Below are positions 28,501 to 64,000 of a DNA stretch of 64,000 nucleotides, piece after piece. A program made the translations under genes and the position numbers. The notes beneath the pieces are model-generated. The model was not told the DNA's origin and made no database searches. It saw only the letters and a list, made by a program, of their open reading frames with translations. Source of the DNA: Doris montereyensis (taxonomy: Eukaryota; Mollusca; Gastropoda; Nudibranchia; Dorididae); assembly GCA_037039925.1 (NCBI GenBank), contig JAXRKP010000417.1:1-64000 (forward strand), read 5' to 3'. Numbering within the stretch: position 1 is the first letter of the stretch; each line of letters begins with the position of its first letter.

Positions 28501-28559
28501 AGCATGCATTGCATTAGCGCTTTTTTTCTCTCTCGAAAATTTCCCCATCCATCATAATA

Positions 28560-28780
28560 TAGTCGTCTTAGGGTAAATTAGGAGGAAACAGCACGTTTGT
28601 TTTGTTTGTTTAATTGAAAGTTGCCCCTCCACCATAGTGGTGATCTCAGGGTGAATTAAGAGACAACAGCAATATATAAGACAGTTGAAAGATTGAAAGG
28701 GGAAAAGTTGCATCTACCGACCAGTAGAGCCCGTCAACAGTCCATCAGCATCCACCAACTGCCCACGAGGGGACAGCAAT
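28560..28780 (-). repeat. SINE family B copy
   Basis: It shares ATTGAAA...CCACCATA..GGTGATCTCAGGGTGAATTA...ACAGCAA with 29929-30075, 41660-41815 and 59665-59830. The end that faces the TTTGTTTAATTG side resembles the tail of family A. Confidence 0.6.
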
Positions 28781-28781
28781 A

Positions 28782-29110
28782 TTTGATTTTGATTTTACCC
28801 ACATCCACAACAATGGTGATCTCGGGGCGTTGGGCAGGATTCTAAATTTTGCCTGGACTACCCTGTAAACAGCCAAGGGTCTTTAACGTGTACAGAGTGT
28901 TGTGATCTGCACACGGGTTCTCCTTATAATCGTCCGTCCCCGATGGGAGTAGGTGTCGATCTGAGACCAGGAGGGAGGCGGGGGGGGGGGGGTTGGATTT
29001 ATACAAAAACTCGAGAAAATTTGTCAACCCTTGGCGGGGTTTGAATCCACGATCTTTGGGTTGAGAGGCTGACACCTTGCATCTGGATTACGGAGTTCCT
29101 TGGGGAGAGG
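28782..29110 (-). repeat. SINE family A copy 1 (tRNA-derived)
   Basis: Read on the minus strand, a tRNA-like head (GGATTCAAACC, an RNA polymerase III B-box, near 29045) is followed by a body with GTGTGCAGATCACAACACT and CCCTTGGCTGTTTACAGGG. The tail is GGATGTGGGTAAAATCAAAA. A G tract lies in the middle (28980-28992). Confidence 0.75.
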
Positions 29111-29214
29111 GCAGCAAGAAGACAGACGTGTATAGACATAAAAGGGAACAAGGACACCGTACCATACTACCAATAACACCTGCCAACCGCCCACAAAGAG
29201 TATAGCGCAAGATC

Positions 29215-29462
29215 AATTTCTTTATTTGATTTACCCACATCCACAAATAATGTGATCTCAGGGTTTTTGGTAGGATTTTTTCCCGGACTTCCTGCAAACA
29301 GCCAAGGAATCTTTAACGCGCAGAGTGTTGTGATCTGCACATGGTACCTCCTTGTTATTGTCCATCCCTGATGGGACTGGGTGTCGAACCACCTACCTGA
29401 ACAAGGGGCAGGGGGGGTGAGGAGAGGCCGACACCTTACCTCTGGACTACCGAGTCCCACGC
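29215..29462 (-). repeat. SINE family A copy 2
   Basis: It has the same head (GGGACTCGGTAGTCCAGAGG on the minus strand), body and tail as copy 1. The B-box segment is partly deleted. Spacing from copy 1 is about 430 bp, with conserved linker sequence (CCTGCCAACCG). Confidence 0.75.
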
Positions 29463-29574
29463 AGCAAAAACAAAGATGTGTACGTGTATAAACACAAAAA
29501 GGAGCAAGTAGGCCACCCTACCAACAAAACCTGCCAACCGTCCCCAAAGAATATAGCACAAGACTAAATTTTTT

Positions 29575-29905
29575 TTGTTGATTTCAATTGATTTACATTA
29601 CCCACATTCACAACAATAGTAATAGTGATCTCGGGGTTGTTGGTAGAATTTCTAATTTTGCCTGGACTGCCTTGTAAACAGCCAAGGGATTTTTAACGTG
29701 CACAGAATGTGACCTGCACACAGAAACTCATTTTCTCGTCTGTCTCTGATGGGACTAGGTGTCGATCCATCTACCTGGAGCAGGAAGGTAGATTGTATTC
29801 GAAAAAACTTGAGAAAATTGTTCAACTGTTAACGGGGCTTGAAACCACCACATTTGGATTAAGAGGCCGACACCTTGTTTCTGGACTACCAAGTCCACCA
29901 ACAAG
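29575..29905 (-). repeat. SINE family A copy 3
   Basis: It has tail, body and tRNA-like head in the same order, including the minus-strand B-box region GGTTTCAAGCCCC. With copies 1 and 2 it forms a head-to-tail row. Confidence 0.75.
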
Positions 29906-29924
29906 ACCAAGGTTAACACAACAC

Positions 29925-30110
29925 TCCTTTGTTTGTTGAATTGAAATTTACCACGTCCACCATACGCGATGATCTCAGGATGAATTGAGAGGAAAAAGCA
30001 AGATGAAAGAGATGTGAAAGTGAAAGAGTGAAAGGAAAGAAGTAGAATATAACTGTTCTATAACAGCAGCACCTGCTAATCACACACACACACACACACA
30101 CAACACTGCA
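29925..30110 (-). repeat. SINE family B copy
   Basis: It matches 28590-28700, 41660-41815 and 59665-59830 (GATGATCTCAGGATGAATTG, GTGAAAGGAAAGAAGTA). A (CA)n run lies at 30080-30101. Confidence 0.6.
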
Positions 30111-30429
30111 CAATAAAATGTATCATTGTAAACAATAAAAATAACAATCTACCACACCTTGCAATAAATTTGTTGTAAACATTTTTTTTAATTTTGATTC
30201 AAAATGGTTTTCAAAACATACACTATGAATCTCGTTTCAAATTACATCAACATTTTAAAACATAAAAGCTGTGCACCTCACATGTAACCAAATATTATGT
30301 CTTTGACTCACATTGATAAAACACATATCTGTATACGCAAACACACACACACATATATACACATTTACAGGCACAGTTACACTTACAGACAAATTGCATT
30401 CTGAAGTGAACTGAAAAATTGCCACGATC

Positions 30430-32427
<1,998 letters not shown>

Positions 32428-32689
32428 CTACATGTATGTTCACTTATGGTAGCACTTGAATTCTCTGCATTTATTTACAATTTTTAAGCATTTCTCTAAC
32501 GTGGATTTTTATAAAATTTATATCATTTTCTTCGTCTTTGTGCCGTGTTTCTGATGGTGTCATTTTCTCTTGAATTTTAATTTGAATTTCGTGGATTTTG
32601 ATCAATTTTTATCATTGAATGTTTTAAATTTATATGATTTACACCAGTGTTGTCTTCTGTGAACTCTTATCATCATCTCGACACATTTC

Positions 32690-32880
32690 CAATTTGCGTA
32701 CAGAAAACACCACAGTACGGAAACATCACTTTTGAGGGTGCACAATGACATCATTAGGATGATCGACAACAAGTCATGTGTCATGCTCGTTTTGTTAGAT
32801 CTGAGCGCCGCATTTGACACTATCGACCAATTTGGAATCAACGAGACTGCCCTGAAATGGTTCGATACCTACCTTCAGGA
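32690..32880 (+). pseudogene. RT palm fragment of another LINE
   Basis: FAYRKHHSTET, LLRVHNDIIRMIDNKSCVML and VLLDLSAAFDTID are the RT motif around the first catalytic aspartate. GINETALKWFDTYL follows after a deletion of about 10 codons. Nothing further downstream is recognisable. Confidence 0.75.
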
Positions 32881-33159
32881 TGTTTGGTGTGTACGTACAC
32901 ACACCATGTTCTCCCCTACATGTATGGTGTTTGTACATGTTTTATATTACATGAAGACTGTAGCCGACCTGAATTGATATGATGATTGTTAGGCCTATGT
33001 TAATGTATCTACCAATATCCAAAAATTGTCTCAAGTCTTTTTAATTAATTCTTTCTCTTTCTGACATTGTCATAATTTGGAGTTGGAATGTCTATTCTGC
33101 TTTTATTCCAAAGACAGATGTCAAGTAATGATACCTTTTTCAACATCTTAGTTATTCTT

Positions 33160-33860
33160 CTACTACAAGTAAAATTACCCTTCACAAAATAGTCACTCAG
33201 ATTGCCGAAGCAATGTTAAAACTAGCTCTTGAAACCATTTCATTTCCAAATGATGTCCAACAGTTGCATGTTGTGGGCAGATGCTTTAGCATTCCTGGCG
33301 TTGTAGGATGTGTCGACGGAACATACATCTCAATGACGACAGGTAATAGAGGAGGTGTACGAGATTCATATATTTGTTGCAACGGCTTTCCTGCCCTACA
33401 CGTACAAATTGTCGGTGACAGTGACAGCAATTTGAGGATATGGGACGTGTGTGGAGACTATCCCGGGTCAGTAAACGATGTCTGAGTTTTCAGGAACAGA
33501 CCGCTTGCACACAAGACATCATCGCTGCCACCTGAGTTTCATCTTCTAGGTGATTCTGCCTACCCCTTACACGTGGTGCTCATGACCCCATATATGATAT
33601 AGAGATAATGGCCACTTGACAGATCAACAACAAAAATTCAGTCAATCGCTGCTGTGTAGAACACTGCATAGGGCCGTTAAAGGGGAAATTTCGGCGCCTC
33701 AAGAATTTTGATGTGCAGGATGACGCCTTAATGCGCAAAATAATTGTTTGTGCAACTATATTATACTTGACAAAGAAGTGCTCATGGAGAATGACATTAC
33801 CCAGACAGAACCTAACGCCTATGACCTCTGCCCCTTTTCAGGTCATGTAACCTCACTCAA
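33160..33860 (+). pseudogene. PIF/Harbinger transposase, broken
   Basis: HARBI1-like motifs are in order: a KITLHKIVTQIAEA helix region, GVVGCVDGTYISM (first catalytic Asp), ICCNGFPALHVQIVGDSDSN (second), YPGSVNDV, then in another frame FHLLGDSAYPL (third acidic site). IGPLKGKFRRLKNFDV and IVCATILYLTK end it. A stop follows at 33483 and frameshifts separate the parts. No terminal inverted repeats were identified. Confidence 0.8.
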
Positions 33861-33896
33861 CCAATCACTGAAGGCTAGAGGTAAACAAGAAACATT

Positions 33897-35165
33897 GTGA
33901 AACACTTTGCCAATAACATGAATTCCAAATCACACATTACTAGAGTACTATTAGATCTGGTACTAAACAATATTTGTAATGACCTGTATTATAGTGCAGA
34001 CATCAGGACAGACTTCTTAGAGATCTGTGAAATTCCAAATGTGCCAGCAATCCTTCCCATTCAACGCATCTGCCATAGGTGGTTGCCATTATATATATGA
34101 TTTAACCATGAGGTTTAAATATAATGAGATTGTCAGTCCAATGTCAGTGCTCTAACTGTTTTCTATTCGTCCTGGCTCAACATCGAAGACAAGAGTCTTG
34201 TTTTAATGACTCAGCTGCTTCCCATTTTTATCCGGCTTGAACAAATCCAAAAAGGCGAGACTGCTTAATCCTTGACAGGCTTGGGCGGAAAGGCCTCATC
34301 AATCTTGGAAAGGCTCGTAAAACTAAGATTGTGAGAAAACTGATGTTAATGTTAGGTACAACCGGGCAGTGGAGGTACAAACAAGACTGTAGCGCTAACA
34401 ATTTTTTCTTGTGTCACTTTGCCAATTATCAAATCTTCTGTTTTGACATTTGAAACAGCACAACTACAAATTCACCAAATATATAAATATAACAAAATAC
34501 TGCAACTCTCAAGGGACTTTGTCCAAATATATTCTGGCAAAATTTCTATCCAATGACAAGCTTTTGAACTTAGATTTTAACGATAAAAACATTTTCAAAT
34601 CATTTTAGACTGTTTTCATTGGTGAAGCAGCAAATACTGTTGTTGTCTGCAAAACAGACCAGAGAAAATAATTTCTCGAAACTGCCAAACAAGCATACTT
34701 GGGAACAGCCGACAACATGAGATCAAAATTACCACATATATGGAAATGAATTTCTGAAGTCAGTGAGGTCTATCGATTCAAGAGCTCATGGCTATGATAC
34801 CAGCAACAAAGCAATGAACGCCTTGGAAGAATGTTTGCCACTCTCTTGACTGAAAATGACGACATAACAAAGTTTGATCATGATATTGACAAATTCCATG
34901 TGACCCCAACATTGATGACCTACCCGTGGATAAATGTTGGGCCCTCATCATCCCGAGTTTCCCCCAATCAAAGCTTGCCTGTCAGTATTTACTGACCCCC
35001 GTGTCAAACAATCATTTTCCTTTATGAACAGTATCATGGACTTTATAAATCCATCATCAGATAGGATGAACATCACCACATTTTCAAAGCTATTTTGGCC
35101 ACAAATTATTAACTTATCTTCAGTGAATTCACAGAAAAGATTCAATACATTTGTCTCTTCATAGT
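33897..35165 (+). pseudogene. hAT-like transposase, broken
   Basis: Two legible segments remain. The first (33897-34100) has LLDLVLNNICNDLYY and ICEIPNVPAILPIQRICHRW, like the ...HRWLS segment of hAT transposases. The second (34934-35164) has CLSVFTDPRVKQSFSFMNSI and DRMNITTFSKL, like the C-terminal dimerisation region. The middle is shredded by stops. It abuts the Harbinger remnant. Confidence 0.55.
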
Positions 35166-36059
35166 TGCTAGACTTCTGTTAAATAGTGGATTTCCGCTGC
35201 TTTGTTGGATCGTGCGCTATTTTTGTGCTAGAATATCTCTCAATCAATCAATCCTATTTTGTACTAAATCCCTCTTGTTATTTCAATTATTCTTCTTCCG
35301 TTTACACTACACAATTTTATACTTTTCTTGTATGCAAATCATATCTTATTTCATTTACATTCTTTATGTTTGTATGTACTTTAAAGCGTTCGGAGATAAA
35401 TCTAGTATTGATGATGAGAGCTATAAAAATGGATTTTATCATCATTATTCTTCCGACTGGCAATCAGTGATGCAATGGTGAAAGGCAACACCTGCCGGAA
35501 GAGTAAATCCACCGCCCAGACACCTGCCACCATTTGACTACAACCTGCCAACCCATTTGGATCACCAAATGATTTGCATGGTTGACAGCAAACATGTCTG
35601 CTACCAATGCTCAACCATGCAAAGAGGGCTCTGGCTTAGGAGACTATTTATGGCTGCTACCTTTGCCAAGGAGACTATGCAAAAGTAGATTGTTGTAGCC
35701 AGTATCATGAACTTATTATGGCCTCAAATTTGAGTTTTTTTCGTATTTGTGTCAAGAGTTGGACTATTTCTTTACCTACTGAGTGACGTTATTCCTCACA
35801 GTAGTCATACATGGTCTTAGTTCTTAGTGACATCAATCATAACAGCAGGAGGCCCACAGAGTTGAGTTGCTTCCTCCTTGTATCTTGTGTATTTGCTTCT
35901 ACAATGAGCATATAAGATTATGCATGTTTGGTATAAGATGTATAAATGTGTAATTTTGACTTTATGTATATTTCCAAGTACATCCAATTTCCAATGTCAA
36001 CATGTATGTTTTCGATTTCCCAAGCATTATTTTAAACGAAAAATTGCCCTGACAGGACA
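35166..36059. other. Unrecognised spacer
   Basis: AT-rich DNA with no convincing gene. Open frames are short and without recognisable motifs. Confidence 0.4.
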
Positions 36060-37190
36060 AAAAGATTATTATTATTATAGCCTAAATGACATCTATCCAT
36101 GACAGGAGTCCCACATGGTCTAAGTGACATCTATCCATGACAGGAGTCCCACATGGTCTAAATGACATATATCCATGACAGGAGTTCCACATGGTCTAAA
36201 TGACATATATCCATGACAGGAGTCCCATTTGGTCTAAGTGACATCTATCCATGACAGGAGTCCCACATCGTTTAAGTGACATATATCCACGACAGGAGTT
36301 CCACATGGTCTAAATGACATATATCCATGACAGGAGTTCCACATGGTCTAAATGACATATATCCATGACAGGAGTTCCACATGGTATAAGTGACATCTAT
36401 CCATGACAGGAGTCCCACATCGTTTAAGTGACATATATCCACGACAGGAGTTCCACATGGTCTAAATGACATCTATCCATGACAGGAGTCCCACATGGTC
36501 TAAGTGACATATATCCATGACATGAGTCCCACATGGTCTAAGTGACATCTATCCATGACATGAGTTCCACATGGTCTAAATGACATCTATCCATGACAGG
36601 AGTCCCACATGGTCTAAGTGACATCTATCCATGACAGGAGTCCCACATTGTTTAAGTGATATCTATCCATGACAGGAGTCCCACATGGTCTAAGTGACAT
36701 CTATCCATGACAGGAGTCCCACATGGTATAAGTGACATCTATCCACGACAGGAGTCCCACATGGTCTAAATGACATCTATCCATGACAGGAGTCCCACAT
36801 AGTCTAAGTGACATCTATCCATGACAAAAGGCCCACATGGTCTAAGTGACATTTATCCATCACAAGAGTCCCACATGGTCAAGTGACATTTATCCATGAC
36901 ATGAGTTCCACATTGTCTAAGTGACCTCTATCCATCACAGAAGTCCCAAATGGTCTAAGTGACATCTATCCATGACAGAAGTCCCATATGGTCTAAGTGA
37001 CATCTATCCATGACAGGAGTCCCATATGGTCTAAGTGACATCTATCCATGACAGGAGTCCCATATGGTCTAAGTGACATCTATCCATGACAGAAGTCCCA
37101 CATGGTCTAAACAATACATCTATCCATGACAGGAGTCCCACATGGTCTAAGTGACATATATCCAAGACAAGAGTCACACACGATCATGAT
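36060..37190. repeat. 38-bp minisatellite, about 29 copies
   Basis: The unit is GTCTAAGTGACATCTATCC then ATGACAGGAGTCCCACATG. Copies differ by substitutions such as CATATA/CATCTA and TTCC/TCCC, and a few carry short indels. The array ends 269 bp from the RCC1L stop codon and may lie in that gene's 3' UTR. Confidence 0.95.
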
Positions 37191-37458
37191 GTTACACATG
37201 ATGAAGGTTATCAAGAGAAAGGTGATGTATGGATTCTATAAATCTCATTATTGTTGCCTTCGATTCCATTGATTCTCTTGTTTTCATAGCATACCGTTTT
37301 AAACCTTTGGGGTTTTTTTAATCAGTCAGGGCTCTATAATAAGAATTCATTTTGTAACAGCCCAGTTCGGTTCACTTCCTGAGAGCTGTTTTCAAATCTG
37401 TAAGTAAGCATCTGCTAACCCGCTGTATGACATGTCCTATTAACTTCACTGCGTCCAA

Positions 37459-61453
<23,995 letters not shown>

Positions 61454-61507
61454 CCTCTCCTTTGACAATGATTTATCAAGTTTAAAGGCTAGTAAAAGTA
61501 GATTCTA

Positions 61508-62329
61508 GATATAGATCTAGAATTAACCTCTGTTAAGATTAATTTAGATCTGATCTGGGTGGTACCGGTAGGTATGTTCTTATAATTTCTGATTGATCTA
61601 GAGAATTTAGTACTAGATCTATCTAAAGATACAGACATATGCTGTTGATTTATTATGCATAATTGACATAATATGCTGTAATGCAGCCTACAGAACGATT
61701 TGTATTCCAAGGATAGGCTTGATCTCCAAAATAATTGTCAACAAAGTATTGCCACACACGCCTTTCTAGTTCTCGACTGCTCTTATGTAGCTCTCGTTCA
61801 ATCAGTGCTTTTTCTCACTTTCCGTTCCATTTTCCGATCTTAGTCTTTGGGAAACTCAAAGACGTGTTACAGTACAGAATATTACGCCAAGACTAACCAC
61901 ACTGAAGACAAACGACACTGACAACACAAAACGACACTGGCAACACAGGAGGTGAGAATAAAAGAATAAGAGAAAAGCGAAAAGTTAAATCAAATCCTTA
62001 TCATTTCTAAGATTTGTTTATATCTTTATTGTACACGTTTACCTACTTCCTTTGATCCCTTTTCTAAAATTTCCTTCTGTCTTTTTTTATTCTAGTCTTC
62101 TGTTCATTTGTCCCTATGATAAAGTTTGGCCACTGTGAGCGGCGTATGTCTGCTCAACATGGCATTTGGCAATAATGTTGACGAGTTCGTACCAAAAAGG
62201 AAAGAGAAAAAGAATACATGAGGGAAATGTCAGTACTATGTGATATTGTATAATAAGTATACATTCATCCACGTTAAAAAGAATAATACATCATGACATA
62301 ATGACATAAAATATTGTAGCATCTGTTTA
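61508..62329. other. Upstream region of the RCC1L-like gene
   Basis: This should contain the promoter and 5' UTR of the minus-strand gene. No TATA box or other defined element was recognised. Confidence 0.35.
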
Positions 62330-62351
62330 ATAGTAGTAGTAGTAGTAGTAA

Positions 62352-62425
<74 letters not shown>

Positions 62426-62426
62426 A

Positions 62427-62522
<96 letters not shown>

Positions 62523-62570
62523 AAGAAGAAGTAATAGTATTGTTGTTGTTTTTGTTGTTGTTGTTGTTGC
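62330..62570. repeat. (TAG)n with (GTT)n end
   Basis: About 195 bp of TAG repeats with two TAA interruptions, then AGAAGAAG and (GTT)n. Translations are poly-L or poly-Y and not coding. Confidence 0.95.
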
Positions 62571-62999
62571 AATGATGTCTCTCATCAATGTATGCTAGAA
62601 TATAGGCTTATCATAGGCAGACAACACACAGAATATCTAGATTTGTACACAGTTAGATATAGACATGTAAAAAGAGCAGACAACTCAGTTTGATTATTAT
62701 TTAACACATCATATTTATTTCTCTACGACGACATGCACTATTATTTTCAAATTCGTTTTCATTGTTATCACTGTCATTTTATCATTTTATCTATATTTCG
62801 CACGGTATCAGGTAACAGGGTTGACGCAGATCACTTTCCATTTAACTTTTAATTTGTTATTATCTTCTAGTTTCCATCATTTTGATCATGCATAACCATC
62901 GATATCATTGTACTTGATACAACTGTCATTTGTTTTCATTTATCAATTAACAAATTGTCACAAAGGCCTCAATGTGGGATGTAAGACATACTAATTAAC
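62571..62999. other. Unrecognised spacer
   Basis: AT-rich DNA between the microsatellite and the LINE. Nothing is recognised. Confidence 0.4.
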
Positions 63000-64000
63000 T
63001 TTCTTTCTTTCTTTCTTTATCAGTTCCCATTCTACCTTTCGGTGTATGGGTTCAGATGCCCGAGGTGATCTTTCTCCAGGATGCCCTGTCCTGATGTTAA
63101 ATTTCTATGTTTCAATGCCTCTTTTATATCTTCTTCCCCCTTTCTCCGAGGTCTGCCTTTTGGTCTTTTACTTTGGGCTTTAGCACTGTATACTGATTTA
63201 GCTATTCTATTGTCATTCATTCTGTTTACATGCCCAAACCATCTCAATTGATTTGTTTCTATCTTAAGTTTTTATGCCATCTGCTTTGGTTTGATCTCTT
63301 ATTGTTGTGTTTCTGATTTTGTCTCTTTTAGTTTACCCTACTACTTTTCTTAGATATTTCTTAGATATTTCATTTCAGCTGCCTGTACTCTACTGTATTC
63401 TCTACTGTCTAAAGTCCAAGTTTCGCTGCCATAGAGGAGAGTAGGACAATAAACTGTATTGTATACTGCCATTTTGGTTTTGTTGACATTGACAATTCTT
63501 GCTTACCTACAAATGCCTTTCCTAGATGGTTATATATTGCACTTGCCTTTTAGATTTTCTGGCTGATTTCTTCTCTTAGTTTTCCTCTGAGTTAATCATT
63601 ACTCCTAGGTAATTCTAGCTTTGAACTTGTTCTAAATACTCCCTACCCAATTTAAGATTTTGTGTTTTAGCTTCCCTAATTACTAGCATTGTTTTGGTTT
63701 TCTTTGCATTTACTCCCATTCCTCTTTTATTTAGTTCATTGTTCATAATGTTGATATTCGACTGAAGGTTACTTTCTGATTTTCCGAACAGAAGTAAATC
63801 ATCGGCAAATGAAAGCATTGATACATGTACTGGTTTGAGCTTCCATATACCTACATTCATTTCCTTCATTTTTGAGGATGCCTTTGCGACTGAATCCATA
63901 AATGTGATAAACAAAAGAGGACATAGGATACAACCCTGTCTTACTCCTTTATCAACATCAAATTCTGCAGATGTTTCCAGCTACTCCCACTGCACATGTT
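63000..64000 (-). pseudogene. LINE RT and C-terminus, running off the window
   Basis: On the minus strand the RT shows MLSFADDLLLFGKSESNLQS (the FADD active site) and GMGVNAKKTKTMLVI, then REYLEQVQ and, in another frame, RWFGHVNRMNDNRIAKSV and RPKGRPRRK at 63032-63247. A (TTTC)n run at 63000-63019 marks the 3' tail. It is the same family as 42625-43360. The 5' part lies beyond 64000. Confidence 0.85.

Noticed and set aside
27555..28548. Minus-strand frames opposite the LINE
   Set aside because: Shadows of the plus-strand LINE ORF2.
36060..37190. CRISPR-like array of 38-bp repeats
   Set aside because: Units are contiguous with no unique spacers and there is no cas gene. The host is a eukaryote, so this is a minisatellite.

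Overview
The window is animal nuclear DNA, not bacterial: split genes with GT/AG introns, an H2A histone locus with the metazoan 3' stem-loop, LTR, LINE, SINE and DNA-transposon remnants, and very long micro- and minisatellites. Abundant (CT)n/(GA)n tracts and the tRNA-derived SINEs fit a lophotrochozoan, most likely a gastropod mollusc; that placement is inference. There are two real host gene models, and most of the other open frames are transposon debris or translated simple repeats.

Layout. 1-14.03 kb: duplicated, damaged H2A histone spacer units. A Gypsy-type LTR retrotransposon (element A, + strand, 1307-10080) sits in the left H2A 3' flank, and a second one of the same type (element B, - strand, 5041-9579) sits inside its integrase region. 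An L1-like LINE scrap lies beside an H2A pseudogene with TATA box and 3' stem-loop. 14-19.2 kb: (AT)n, a duplicated polypyrimidine/(CT)n block, small palindromes and a THAP-like exon remnant. 19.3-24.8 kb: a three-exon Kunitz-domain secreted protein gene (+), whose second intron holds a 1.1-kb triplet-repeat tract and whose third domain is frameshifted. 25.2-35.2 kb: 70-bp minisatellite, LINE, a run of SINEs, a second LINE with GA expansions, RT scrap, PIF/Harbinger and hAT remnants. 36.06-37.19 kb: 38-bp minisatellite.

37.46-61.45 kb (- strand): a complete 12-exon gene for an RCC1L/WBSCR16-like mitochondrial protein of 486 residues. All splice phases agree and there are no internal stops. 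Its introns hold a 25-bp and a 71-bp minisatellite, a TIR element family, a pogo-like element, SINEs and three LINE fragments. 62.3-64 kb: (TAG)n and the 3' end of another LINE.

Working picture: one conserved housekeeping gene (mitochondrial ribosome/RNA function), one rapidly evolving secreted protease-inhibitor-like gene, and a graveyard of selfish elements. The nested LTR pair can be dated by LTR divergence, and the other histone copy preserves an unoccupied target site.
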